From Batkoa obscura (Eukaryota > Entomophthoromycota > Entomophthoromycetes > Entomophthorales > Batkoaceae): a DNA stretch of 64,000 nt. Where the stretch lies: contig JASVEC010000023.1 in NCBI GenBank assembly GCA_030770535.1, positions 1-64,000 of the forward strand, read 5' to 3'. Below, one piece after another: positions 1-11,057 of the stretch; position 1 is the first letter of the stretch; every line of letters starts with the position of its first letter. Position numbers and translations under genes: made by a program. Below the pieces are notes generated by a model. That model was not told where the DNA came from. It searched no databases and was given only the letters and a program-made list of their open reading frames with translations.

Positions 1-2318
1 AAGTAAAGATGTTCATATTATCTAGACCTGAGGTTAAGAAATGAAATAGAATAACATATATAGTTTTGTTGTTTTATATATAGATAATGATATTAAAATA
101 ATTCCTTTAGAGATATTTAGAAACTTTAAAAGCATGTAAAAGATTAGTGGAATTAAAATATGAAAATAATCTAAATGTTCAACAATTTGTTAAATTAATC
201 AATTATTCCGATCTCATTAATCCAGTAAGTTTAACATTTATCTTAACTAACAATTAGCACTTAATTATTAACTAATATAAAGTTCCATTTTTTTAATATT
301 TATTTTTTTATCTTAGCTTATGCTTGATTTTGGTATGTTTGAAACAGCTATTCGTACCCAGACTTCAAGTGAACAATATGATAAATGGTATAAAGACGTA
401 TTAGATTTTAAAATGTTAGGATGGTAAATACAATTAAATGTTAATTTATAAAAAATGGAATATTAAAAATCAAATTATATTTTACTATATAGCTATGCTC
501 AAACTGAATTAGGTCATGGTAGTTCCTTATCAAATTTAGAAACCACAGCAACATTAGATAAATCCACTGATGAATGGGTGATCAATTCACCTACATTAAG
601 TGTAAGTTATTATATTATTATATTATATTATTAACTTAATTTAATCCCTTCTTTTTTTATTTTATAGTCAGCTAAATTTTGGCCTGGTGCTTTGGGCAAA
701 TTTTCCAATCATGCTATTGTTTATGCCCAGCTTATTATTGATAACAAGAGTTATGGACCACACGGCTTTTTAACTCCAATTCGATCTTATGAAGATCATA
801 AGCCATTGAAGGGGATTATACTAAAAGACATTGGACCAAAATTAGGTTATGAGGGTATGGATAATGGTAAGTTAAGTTGATTTTATCATTTCAATTAAAG
901 TTGGAAGTAAAATAACTGATACATTATGATTAGGTTATGCTACTTTTAATCAAGTACGTATTCCAAGAGAAAATATGTTAATGGGGTTTTCTACTGTAAG
1001 TAAAGAAGGTGTTTATAAAAAACCCCCTCATTCAAAGATCGGCTATGCTGTTATGGTAATTACCTATTTTAAATCATTTTTTTGTTTGATATAAATATTT
1101 AATCTCTCAAAATAGACTCAAACAAGAGTAGGCATCACTCAGTACAGTGCAATTTCTTTAGCAAGAGCTATTACTATTGCCATTCGTTATTGTTTAGTAC
1201 GTCGCCAAGGAGTTGATAACAACAAATTGGAGCCTCAAGTAATTGATTATCCCCTCGTACAATATCGCTTATTCCCTATACTTGCTAGTACTTTCTCATT
1301 AATGTTCGTATCTCGATGGATGTTAACTACATATCAAACAATGATGTCTAATATAGCTGAAAAAAATGATTTTTCATTATTACCTGAAGTGCATGCCATT
1401 AGTTCTGCCTTAAAAGGATATTGTTCTGAAATGGCATCCAACATGATTGAAGAAGCAAGAAGAGCCTTAGGTGGTCAAGGATATTTAAAAGCATCTGGTT
1501 TATCGGAATATTATAATAGTTTTATACCTAGTATGACATATGAAGGAGAGAATGGATTATTAACACAGCAAACAGCTAGGTTTTTATTGAAGCAATACAA
1601 AATGGCTAAAAATGGTCAATTAGTAGATATTACTAAAACTTCAAGTTATATATTGAAGTTTATAGATAATGGAAAACCAGAACTAAAACAGAATGTTTTA
1701 GAATTAAACGAGAATGGTTTATTAATTGAATTAATTGATCTATTTTCTTATAGAGCTTACTTTTTGTTAAAGAAATTAAATTTAGCTAATCAAAATTTAC
1801 CTTGGGATGCATTGTCTCTTGATTGTTATAAATTAACTAAAGCTCAATCCCAATATTTAGTTATCTTACAAACTTATAATGGAATTCAAAATCTTCCTTC
1901 AACTGTGAGCCAATGTAATATTAATATATTAAAAGTATTATTAATAGTTCATATTATTACCATTCTTGATCAAAATATTGGTGATTTTTTTGAAGCTGAA
2001 CTTATTACATCTAATCAATTAACTGGACTTCGAGTGCATATGACTGAATTATTTAAAACGATTCGACCTGAAGTTGCTAGACTAACCGATGCTTTTAAAT
2101 TTACGGATCGTTACTTGAAATCGGATTTAGGCCCCTTTGAGGGTAATGTATATGAAAAGATTGTTGATTCATTAGATAAAAATCCATTAAATACAATTTA
2201 TTCCGAAAATGAAGTTATTAAAGGATATAAAGAATATATTCAACCGTTAGTACATGGGGAAATTAAAATGAAATATGAAAGGGAAGCACCAGTTAAGAAG
2301 GTAGTGTCAAAACTTTAA
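1..2318 (+). CDS. Peroxisomal acyl-CoA oxidase, 5'-truncated by the window edge
   Basis: Catalyses the first, FAD-dependent, H2O2-producing step of peroxisomal fatty-acid beta-oxidation. I read seven exons: 3-32, 111-224, 317-423, 493-601, 668-866, 934-1055 and 1116-2318, all bounded by GT...AG and all keeping frame (628 codons including stop). Seen in the sequence: the acyl-CoA dehydrogenase-type segment [11 protein letters not shown] across the exon 3/4 junction, the TTATLD block in exon 4, a late catalytic-Glu motif TYEGEN followed by QTARFL, and a C-terminal SKL, the classical PTS1 peroxisome import signal. The start lies outside the window; the ATG at 9 sits in an open frame and is probably internal. 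Exon 7 is by far the longest and holds the C-terminal oxidase domain. Family assignment is secure; the exact paralogue (POX/ACOX type) is not. Confidence 0.93.
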
Positions 2319-3855
2319 AGGGAGAATGATTTAATAAAATATTAGTAATGGTTATGATTGGCTTATTTTTGTATTTTTAGTTTGAAATTAATAATAGTAT
2401 TAATTGTGATAATTAAAATCGACTTTTTGCTATTATTGCCATTAATCTAATAGTTTCAAAATTAGTCGATTGTGATAAATATAAGATTAACAGAATTTAT
2501 TTAGAATTATTCTAAAATGAAATTAATAAACTTAATATTATTATTTCGTTTCAATTTTATAATTTTTTAAATTTCTATATATTTTTTCACTTCACAAGAA
2601 ACTTTAGTTGCTTTTGAAATAATTTGAATCTTTGTTTATTTAGTGAGTTAACAATTGAAATTTCAATCAAATAAAAAGCAAACGATATAAAGTTTAATAC
2701 GATAATTGGAAGAGTAGAATGAATTTAAGTAAGTTTAATGTAATAGTTTTATTAATTTGTTGATTAGATAGAATGAATTCGATTCATTAAAACAATAATA
2801 ATTCAAGCCTTAGTCAGATAATTAACATTAAAAATAAAACTCATACCAAAGATAGAATTCATTTATAAATATAACATTCACTTTTGTAATTCAGTAAATC
2901 GTATCTAATATTTTTAACAGACTCAAAGATTATACTATGATAATCATGAAATAGTAATGTGACCAATATAAGCAAAAGCAGCTGTCAATAGACATAGCTT
3001 ATGATTTAAGTCTCACATTATTATCGTTGGTAAGCAACTCTTAGATAAATGCTCTTTCTTTTCTAATTACAGATTCTCTAGAATCGAAATTGAGGATTAA
3101 AATAACATTAACGAGTTATAAATCAATCAATCAACTTTAAAGGGTGAAACTACCAAAGGTTAATTAACACTAAATCTAAAAGGAACATCATAGCAATATT
3201 ATAGTTGTTATAGATACTTATAATTTTAATCTTTATAATAATGAAAATGGATTGATATTTAGGTAAGGAATTTTATTTTTAGATTTTTAAATTCAAGATT
3301 CAAAATTATTATGTTTATTAAGTTGAAGTAAAATAATAGGGAATATGTTATCAATAGTAATAATGAAAGTAATTCAAAAAACAATTTATTGAATTTGAAT
3401 CAATGAATCATTGAGAATAATAAATTGTACACGTTTATGAGAATTATATCAGCAAGTAATACACTTCAATCTTAAATTAAAAACTAACTCATCAATTATG
3501 TCTTTGATTGTAGAAGTAAGTGATATGGTTTTAGTAAGTTCGACGCTTTAAAAAATATTGATAGACAATTGACAGAAAAAAACTAGAATGTCGATTTTTA
3601 ATAACGTATTTTTATGGTTGTATAGATAATCTAAAACGACTGATACTTAGTTATTAAATACTCAGTCCAATCTATATATATTTAAAAGCTTTAGCTCAAG
3701 GAAATTTACCTTAACTAATGATAAGCTCTAAAATTCTTTTGTTTCTGGTTCATAAGGTAATTTATTAACTTAATAAATAACTTAATTTGAGTGATTAGTC
3801 GTAGTCTTATCGGATTTTTATTACTGATTTATTTGAAGATGGAAAGTGAAAACAT

Positions 3856-4117
3856 GGGAATGTTTTTTATTGTCTATTACTCATTTTTACTACTTTAAAA
3901 CTCAACTAATTTACCTATTTAAGTTCGAATGTATGGTAGCAAATGATGAGTTTTGTAACTAGGTATCTGTTCTATCATGCTGTTTGATGCTTGTTGATTT
4001 AGTTTTTATTCTAAAATGAATGATTAACTGCACATATTCAAACTTAAACAGCATATTAACTAATTAAGATTTATTTTAAAAGTAGTAAAAAAGGGCAATA
4101 GAGGAAAAAACATCTTC
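3856..4117. mobile_element. Long MITE relative with about 44-bp terminal inverted repeats
   Basis: The left arm 3856-3900 and the reverse complement of the right arm 4073-4117 match over most of about 44 bp, including the shared stretch TTTTTACTACTTT. The outer ends GGGAATG and CATCTTC resemble those of the short MITE family. The interior of about 170 bp has no coding capacity. Flanks are ACAT on the left and ATAT on the right, a 4-bp duplication with one mismatch. It is probably a non-autonomous DNA transposon from the same transposase group as the short copies. Confidence 0.7.
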
Positions 4118-4207
4118 ATATGGTTTGAATTTCTCAAAGGAAGTGATTTTAAGTAAAATGGTAAATAAGGATTACTTTATTAAGGCTTTTTTTGAGATTT
4201 AGTATAT

Positions 4208-4303
4208 GGGAATGTTTTTTCGGTTTCATTACTCTTTCCATTTTTTAAGCGCTATTTGAGCGGAAAATTTGTTAGTAAAATTCTTAAACAAAAATACAGC
4301 CCC
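4208..4303 (-). mobile_element. Short MITE copy, ATAT duplication
   Basis: GGGAATG to GCCCC ends with the internal TTTTTTAAGCGCTATTTGAG core. Exact ATAT flanks at 4204-4207 and 4304-4307. Confidence 0.8.
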
Positions 4304-4482
4304 ATATTATTTGAGTTTTTGTTTAATAGGGAAAGAAAAGTTGGTAGTTTTAAATAGGATTTGTTGCAGATACTGAATAGGCTTTAGAGGGTTAAAAAGG
4401 AATAAAAAATAACTTAATAATTCAGTAGAGACAGCTTTTTTTATTAACTTTTTTTTATAATTATAAAGTTAAATAGTCATAT

Positions 4483-4594
4483 GGGTTATGTGTTTTTATG
4501 TTAAGAGTTTTACTAATAATTTTACTAAAAAATCTTTCTATTTAAATAGCGCTTAAAAAATAGAAAAAGTAATGGAATCAAAAAAAATATCTCC
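4483..4594 (+). mobile_element. Diverged short MITE copy
   Basis: Starts GGGTTATG and ends ATCTCC. The internal AAATAGCGCTTAAAA core is intact. It is longer than average and the flanks ATAT/ATTT differ at one base, so this copy looks old. Confidence 0.65.
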
Positions 4595-4786
4595 ATTTCT
4601 TGTTTCTTCCATTAAAGCAGAGCTTAAATTTAACTACACTAAATGTACATTGTAATACGATTCACTTCAGCATTATTTCTTAATTTACGACTGTTGCTCA
4701 ATTAGATCGAACTCAAAAAACCCGTACAAAAATAGCTTCTTGATTTATTAAAAAGCAAACTTTAGAATTTCTATTAATTATTATAA

Positions 4787-4940
4787 TTAAAGGGTATCCG
4801 CGCGAACGCGTTTACCCCACCACCAAAAATTGTCCAGTGTTATCAGAGTTAACTGACATGGAAACTCTCAAAGCCGAGGTGCAATGCAAAGATTGTTCCC
4901 AGCCCCTTTGCCTTTATGATCACAAAGAGACCCTGGCAGG
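4787..4940 (+). other. GC-richer exon-like island with a Cys/His motif
   Basis: This stretch is close to half G+C, against about a quarter around it. One frame is open from AAAGGGTATCC through to a GCAGGTAAGT that looks like a splice donor. The peptide contains CKDCSQPLCLYDH, a C-x2-C-x4-C-x3-H arrangement resembling part of a B-box-type zinc finger. There is no recognisable exon upstream or downstream. It could be a relic exon, an acquired fragment or one exon of an unrecognised gene. No function is assigned. Confidence 0.35.
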
Positions 4941-5346
4941 TAAGTAAAGAATTACTAATATTGATAGCTGAAATTTATAGCCCAGTTTGATACTTTAAAA
5001 ATGCTTAGTTGTGGGATTGTTTCATTTTAGTATGAATTTTAATTGGTTGAAAGTAAAACAAACTTTTTTGGACAAGAATAAATGGGAAATAGAAATTAAA
5101 TTTATATTGAATTTTTGCTAATAGTATCTTGGTTTTTAATTTAACTACTTTTTTAATTGTTTAGATTTAATAGACATTCTTTGCTTATTGCTTCTATTGT
5201 TTTAAATGAGTAATTTATTTTTTTAATTTACATGTGATGTGTGAAATTATTTAAACTTACTTTTTTTACTAGTAAACTTGAGGTCAATTGAGTGAAGAAA
5301 TTCTTTTTGAATAGTTGCTCCTCTTTAAAAATAAAAGGTAACATTG

Positions 5347-5438
5347 GGGGATGTATTTTTGTATTTAAGAATTTTACTGACAATTTTTCCACATAAATAG
5401 CGCTTAAAAAATGGAAAAATAATGAAACTAACAGCCCC
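5347..5438 (+). mobile_element. Short MITE copy, ATTG duplication
   Basis: GGGGATGTATTTTTG left end and CAGCCCC right end, with exact ATTG flanks at 5343-5346 and 5439-5442. The non-palindromic duplication makes this one of the most informative copies for target-site length. Confidence 0.85.
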
Positions 5439-6486
5439 ATTGTCTTATTTTAAATCTTTCCAATTTTTCAGTTTTCAAGTTTCAAAGTTTTAAGAATTAA
5501 TAGTTTGTACTTTGAACAATAATAGGGCAAGAAAATATGGTACAATTAATCACAAAAGAGTATAGACTATAATCTCAATAGTGGTTTTTATTTATTTTAA
5601 ATTCTAGTCAAAATCAAGTACATCATTAAATGATATTGGATATTCAAATTACAATAAAAGGTTTTGAATTATACAATAAATAATAAATAGAACACTAAAT
5701 GCTTAAAATATCTTTGTTTTATAATAGTAGATATCAGAATTACTAGTGTTCTTGATTTACATAAAAACATTTTAACAGTTAAAAGTTCTTGTATATGTTA
5801 TAACGTGCACTCTATAGTTAGATGAATGTTTTAAGATAAATAGTAGATGAAGTCGTAAAATTTCAATTTCAACAATGAACATCATTATATTATATAAAGC
5901 GAATTTTAAAATATGAATGAAATTTTACGATAATTGGTGATAGTTTGCTTTTAATGATTTTACTCTAATATATACACGTAAATCAGCTTTTAGGAGTTAA
6001 AGATACCTATACCTTTTATAATTCAGTGAAATGCTATGAAAATTTGAATGATATAATCAATGGTCCATGTAAAACATATTTCTTTAATTAAATTTATGAA
6101 ATGTAGCAATTTCTGTTTAAAAACAATAAAGTATAGTGAATGAGTGGATCTCTCTCATATTCTTAGCTGTATTTTCATAATTTGCCTGATTAAAGCAGTG
6201 ACATATTATACTCAGCTGAAAGTACTACGGCTTTTAATAAGTTATAATTTAAAATAGCCAAACATAAGTCAATTGAATTGAAAGCTATCAAGATTTTTAA
6301 TCAGCTGCTTTGAACTTAAAGTAAAAAATTTAAGGATTTGTATATATAAATAATTAGATTACTTAAAACGGATGTTTATCTTCCATTATATAAGTGAATA
6401 ATATTTACCTCTATCTGACCAAGATGTATCTTTGAATAGTTATTTAAATTAAGAGTTCAGTAGAAGCTGTAGAGCTTGTAATATAT

Positions 6487-6584
6487 GGGGATGTATTTTT
6501 GTGTCTAACAATTTTACTAATAAATTTTCCGCTCAAATAGCACTTAAAAATGGAAAGAGTAATGAAACCAAAAAAAACATTCCC
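6487..6584 (+). mobile_element. Short MITE copy, ATAT duplication
   Basis: GGGGATGTATTTTTG left end, ACATTCCC right end, internal CAAATAGCACTTAAAAATGG. ATAT flanks at 6483-6486 and 6585-6588. Confidence 0.82.
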
Positions 6585-6761
6585 ATATTTAATTTGCATT
6601 CACATTAATTTGAACAATTTTAAGTTAGTACTTATAAGAAGATTTTTTGTCCATTAATCGATAGGCTTAAAATTAATTAAAAAAACAAGTTTAAGCATTG
6701 TAAGTGATTCAAAAATTCAAAAAAATTCTCCTTTTTAAACTTCAACTACTTTCTAGCTCCG

Positions 6762-8015
6762 ATGCAACAAACCAAAGAACAGCCATTGTTTCAAAAAGCA
6801 TCAATAAAGAAAACAATTTTTAATTTATTTTTTGTAATTGTATTAATTTATGGATTTATAACCGATGCGATTACTACAATTAAACAAGAAATTAATACGG
6901 CTATCTCTTCAATCAAAACGACATCTCATTATGATCGCATTGTATTTTTGAACTCAACTGTCACTCATTATAATACTGCATTTCATCCTAAAGGGATCCG
7001 TTATAAAGGAGAAATAGTTGTTTTTAAAGATGGCTGGTTTGAAACATGGGAAATACATGAGGGGTTCCTACCAGGGTTTGCGTTTAAAAAGGAAAAGACC
7101 CAAACGATATGGGGTAGCAAAATAAAGAAATTGAAAACCAATTTAAAAGAAGAAGGCTATAGAAAAATAATTATAAAACAGTTACATTTTAAATATGCAA
7201 ATGATCCGTTTTATTTTAATATGAGTAGCAATTCAATTGAGTTAAAACCAATTGTTCAACATGAGCTTTTTGATATCCTTCAGATAGACAGCACACTTTT
7301 AACTAGGTTGGATGAAGTGATTAAAACTATGGCTTATTATTTTAGCGCTAGATCTATTAACGCTTATGGCGAAAGAGCAATGGGTATTCTCTTTGGTAAA
7401 AATTTTCCACTTTATAGTGAAGGTTTAATTTGGGCAGTTAAGCACCGATTTATTAGTCATTTATTTGAAACTATTAGTAGAGATGAAATTATCCCCAGTA
7501 TCACTGATCTACAAGATTGGATGGAATCCTTTTTATTTACAGAATTTTATAAATTTATTTATTGTGAACGAGTGGATGGTTCATGCGATGCTATTAAAAA
7601 TGCGTTTGGTTATGGTTGTTTTTATGATCAAAACTATGATACGAATTTGATCAAAATATCCTTCCCCTTTATACAAAAAAGTTGTGGTGCATTGCGTCAA
7701 ATTATTCACTATGATAACCCATATCTTGCTATTTTTAATGTACAAGATATCCATTCCCCCTATGGTCCTAAGTTTGTTTTTAAAGATATACATCGACTTG
7801 TTCATAATCCTAAATTTAATAAGGATTCATACAAATCTTATGAGAAAGTATATAATGAAGTTGTCAAAAATAAAGCCCTTGCTAAAAAGAAACTTCGGCC
7901 TAAAAGTTATTTCAAGGATTGGCTTAGTTGTAAGAGTAGTTATTCATTTAAAGAGCCTTTTTATATATCTGCTTTTTATTTACATCGAACTGTTCCATTT
8001 GATGATGATTATTAG
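6762..8015 (+). CDS. Unrecognised 417-residue protein with N-terminal membrane segment
   Basis: A single uninterrupted frame from ATG to TAG. Residues about 16-38 form one hydrophobic stretch (FNLFFVIVLIYGFI) after a lysine-containing N terminus, which suggests a signal anchor or uncleaved membrane segment with the rest of the chain on one side. The remainder is a mixed, globular-looking chain with evenly spread aromatics and several cysteines in the C-terminal half (YCERVDGSC, YGCFYD, KSCG), and is not repetitive. I do not recognise any family motif. It has no introns, unlike most conserved genes here, and sits alone between MITE-rich spacers. Codon composition is like its surroundings. The length and absence of stops support a real gene; the function is unknown. 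Confidence 0.75.
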   Translation: MQQTKEQPLFQKASIKKTIFNLFFVIVLIYGFITDAITTIKQEINTAISSIKTTSHYDRIVFLNSTVTHYNTAFHPKGIRYKGEIVVFKDGWFETWEIHEGFLPGFAFKKEKTQTIWGSKIKKLKTNLKEEGYRKIIIKQLHFKYANDPFYFNMSSNSIELKPIVQHELFDILQIDSTLLTRLDEVIKTMAYYFSARSINAYGERAMGILFGKNFPLYSEGLIWAVKHRFISHLFETISRDEIIPSITDLQDWMESFLFTEFYKFIYCERVDGSCDAIKNAFGYGCFYDQNYDTNLIKISFPFIQKSCGALRQIIHYDNPYLAIFNVQDIHSPYGPKFVFKDIHRLVHNPKFNKDSYKSYEKVYNEVVKNKALAKKKLRPKSYFKDWLSCKSSYSFKEPFYISAFYLHRTVPFDDDY

Positions 8016-8303
8016 TGGGGTGGAAGTTTTAAGTAGATGCGCTTATTTCATAAGTTTGTAACTTTAATTTATTATTAATTTTCTAATTGCTTTATTAAAT
8101 ATTATCCTTTTAATAATATATTTTCGTGTTTTTATTGAGTTATTGCTTTTTGTTGATTTTGCTTTGTGAATATTTTTAAAATTTGCTAAGTCCAAAGGTC
8201 TATTTAATGCTTACATAATAATATGAAAACAAAATAGTTAATTGACTAATATTAAAATTAAATCTTTGGAAAGTTTATTTTATTATCTGACCAAATCAAC
8301 AAG

Positions 8304-8397
8304 GGGGATGTATTTTTTTGTTTAAGGATTTTACTAGCAATTTTTCCACTTAAATAGCGCTTAAAAAAGTAAAAGTAATGAAATCAAAAACATCCCC
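8304..8397 (+). mobile_element. Short MITE copy, no clear duplication
   Basis: GGGGATGTATTTTTTTG left end and AACATCCCC right end with the AAATAGCGCTTAAAA core. Flanks (CAAG, AATT) do not match, so the target duplication is lost or the insertion was rearranged. Confidence 0.78.
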
Positions 8398-8405
8398 AAT
8401 TAATC

Positions 8406-8455
8406 ATATTACTATAATTAAAATATTATTTCCTCTCTCAAAAAAAGAAAGCTCA
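8406..8455 (+). repeat. 50-bp direct repeat, copy 1
   Basis: Identical to 8826-8875 over 50 bp, exactly 420 bp apart, beginning ATATTACTATAATTAAAATA and ending GAAAGCTCA, with weaker similarity for about 15 bp beyond. It begins eight bases after the MITE ending at 8397. Confidence 0.9.
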
Positions 8456-8825
8456 GTTTGATACTGTGAAATGGTACTCATTTGGAGTCAAGAACAGCTA
8501 TTGCTGGGTTGACTACACTATAAGTCGAAAGATCTTAGTTTATTGACTAAGATAGACTTGATTATGAGAAATAGCATTAATAGGTTACAAGCTATATAAG
8601 AAAATAGAATAGAAATACTAATGTAAAATCTATGTAAAATACTATTAAAAAAACTTATGGCTTTATTAAATGTTCGAGATATCAATTAATTTTAAAAAGC
8701 CTAAATTATACTCTGTAAATTTTATTCTGAAAGTATAAGTATCAAAATGAGAAGATAATATTCTTTTTTAACTAGAAATTCTCATAACAAATCAAAGTAA
8801 TTAACCATGATGACAATATTTCACA

Positions 8826-8875
8826 ATATTACTATAATTAAAATATTATTTCCTCTCTCAAAAAAAGAAAGCTCA
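8826..8875 (+). repeat. 50-bp direct repeat, copy 2
   Basis: Second copy of the repeat at 8406-8455. It ends 35 bp before the MITE at 8911, so both copies lie next to members of the same element family. Confidence 0.9.
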
Positions 8876-8910
8876 TTTGATACTCGTGTAAATGCAAAAT
8901 GGCAACAAAT

Positions 8911-9009
8911 GGGGATATTTTTTTTAGCTTCATTACTTTTTCCATCTTTTAAGTACTATTTGAATAGAAAATTTGTTGGTAAAATTCCTAAACATAAAAA
9001 TACATCATC
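8911..9009 (-). mobile_element. Short MITE copy, AAAT duplication
   Basis: GGGGATAT left end, diverged CATCATC right end, exact AAAT flanks at 8907-8910 and 9010-9013. Confidence 0.78.
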
Positions 9010-9221
9010 AAATGCCAATTTTTCTAAATTTACTGGTAAATTTTGGATATATAAGTTTAAAAGTTTTAATGACATAGCTATTAAATCCCATTTATGAGTA
9101 GTTATTTACATATTCTAAAGATAAAAAACGACAAATAACTTATTAAATCCCTATGTTTAAAAAATTATTACTTAAAAAATTACTCCTAATAGTACATATT
9201 GAACTTTGATAATTTAAAATC

Positions 9222-9290
9222 ATTAACAATCTTTCTACTCAAATAGTGCTTAAAGGATGGAAAAATAATGAAGTCAAAAAAAACATCCCC
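9222..9290 (+). mobile_element. MITE copy lacking its left end
   Basis: The internal hairpin region ATTAACAATCTTTCTACTC onward and the right end AAACATCCCC are clear. The GGGGATGT end is absent. ATAT follows on the right. Confidence 0.7.
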
Positions 9291-9653
9291 ATATGACTAA
9301 ATTTAATAAATTTTTTGATTTTGAGTTAAGTTTGAAATTATTAAATATAGAAATACATCACCATATAATATACTAATTTAATACAATAGCAGATTTATTT
9401 AATAATTTATTATTTAAGTTATATAAAATACAGAAGTAGAATTTTTAGTTAAAATTAAGTTTGACTGGATTTTTTTGCTATAGTTAGTTAACTTTTTTAA
9501 TAAGCTATTTAAATATATTTGGCTATTTCTTATGAACTTTGATTTTATTTCCAAATCTTATGAATTGTAACAAGACCCAAAAAAACTTATAGCTAAAATC
9601 GTATTAATCTTTTTATATTGTATAAAAAGTTATAGCTAAACTATCTGATATTT

Positions 9654-9746
9654 AAGGATGTATTTTTTAAGAATTTTGCTATCAATTTTTCAGTTCAAAT
9701 AGTGTTTAAAAGATGGAAAAAGTGATGAAGCCAAAAAAACACTCCC
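9654..9746 (+). mobile_element. Short MITE copy, ATTT duplication
   Basis: Diverged AAGGATG left end and CACTCCC right end. Exact ATTT flanks at 9650-9653 and 9747-9750 show the limits even though the termini have drifted. Confidence 0.75.
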
Positions 9747-9976
9747 ATTTGACAGATAGCTTTAAAATATTTAAAAAAGGATAAATTTGCTTAAACTTTG
9801 AGCAATTATAACTCTGTTCATATTGATGCTATAAATTCGATACTAGCAGCATCGTTTAATAGCTCTCAACATAAGCTACATTTTAAGAAAAAAGCATCTA
9901 ATTTTATTAGGTTTTAATAAAAACAGGCTATTTTTTCTAAATCGGACTTTTTTCTAAACAAAAAGAGTATAATAAT

Positions 9977-10076
9977 GGGGATGTATTTTTATATTTAAGA
10001 GTTTTACTAACAATTTCCCACTCATATAGCACTTAAAAGATGAAAAAAGTAATGAAGCAAAAAGAAAAACATCACT
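9977..10076 (+). mobile_element. Short MITE copy
   Basis: GGGGATGTATTTTTATATTT left end and ACATCACT right end, internal core CATATAGCACTTAAAAGATG. No matching flanks. Confidence 0.75.
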
Positions 10077-11057
10077 ATTTATTGATTAACTAAAATCTAA
10101 ATCTTGTATGATAGTGTCAATAACATCAATATAAGCTATTGATCATTTTTAGCTATCTAAACCGATCGATTCAATTATCTACCATCCTTTGCCTATTCTT
10201 ACAATCATTAAAATTGGTCAAAATTTTGCTATAAAAGTAAAAACTATAATAAGTCAGATTGAGAAGATTAGAGTATCAGTAAACGGACGCTATTATAAGT
10301 GTCTCATAGTCCATTAGGCGCTTGGGGATAAAATGCGCTTCTTGAATGTGATCCGTGAGCAAGGGCTAGGTGAGACCATATTGTTTGAAAGGGTGATACG
10401 AAAGTATACTTTTGTAAAAATTCAAAAAGTAGAATCATTTGAGAATTAAATTGTTTGAAAAGTTACTATGCTAAATTAGTTTTTGATTTGTAAAAAAGCT
10501 CACTAATTTTAATCTTTTAGTATTATAGCTAAGTTAAATCGATTTGAACCTATCTTATTTTGTATGTTGATGGTAGCATTATATGTCGCATAGCAATTGC
10601 TAATTAATTTTTAGTTCAAGTGCATCTAAGATATATCAAATAACTGGTTATTTTATCTTTTGAATCTTTTATGTATTAACTCTAGTTCAATAGTATAATG
10701 ATATGCAGCTAGGGCAGTATTTTTCAACTCAATAAAAAGGAGTAACAACATAAAATTGATACTATAAAATGGTATGATAATCCCATTGTTTAAAAAGTCA
10801 CCAAGCATAGGGCTTTTTGATTGAGCTATTACTTTGTAATATTAAATTTAAATAATTTAATAAATGAAAAGAGAATAGTAAGGTAGAATTTAAGAATATG
10901 TTCTATTTAAATAAAAAAATTCACTTATTTAATGATCGAAATCTTTGCTCAAAACCCTTACCCCAAAAATTCAACTCAAGCCAATAGAATATAAGATTCT
11001 AAAAAATAAAAATCAACTTCAATTTTTTCTTTTTTAAAATATATTTTTAAAAATCAA

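Larger units (their letters stand above)
2319..6761. other. Gene-poor spacer with five inverted-repeat elements and a GC-richer island
   Basis: About 4.4 kb of AT-rich DNA without a convincing gene. It holds the 262-bp MITE relative (3856-4117), short MITE copies at 4208, 4483, 5347 and 6487, and a compositionally distinct stretch near 4787-4940 described separately. Short open frames over the MITE copies are translations of the repeat. Confidence 0.6.
8016..11057. other. MITE-rich spacer
   Basis: Holds five short MITE copies (8304, 8911, 9222, 9654, 9977), a 50-bp direct repeat (8406-8455 and 8826-8875) and a somewhat GC-richer patch near 10280-10400. The 96-codon frame at 8807-9097 runs through the direct repeat and a MITE and is not considered a gene. 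Confidence 0.6.

Noticed and set aside
4787-4940. Retroelement origin for the GC-richer island
   Set aside because: No reverse transcriptase, integrase, protease or LTR-like sequence lies nearby; only a short Cys/His motif is present.
8807-9097. A 96-codon open frame near the direct repeat
   Set aside because: It is a translation of the 50-bp repeat followed by a MITE copy. Similar peptides arise from other MITE copies (for example 12922-13128 and 5228-5440).
10540-10560. Possible reverse-strand tRNA B-box (AGGTTCAAATCGA)
   Set aside because: Surrounding sequence is too AT-rich, with no acceptor stem or A-box.
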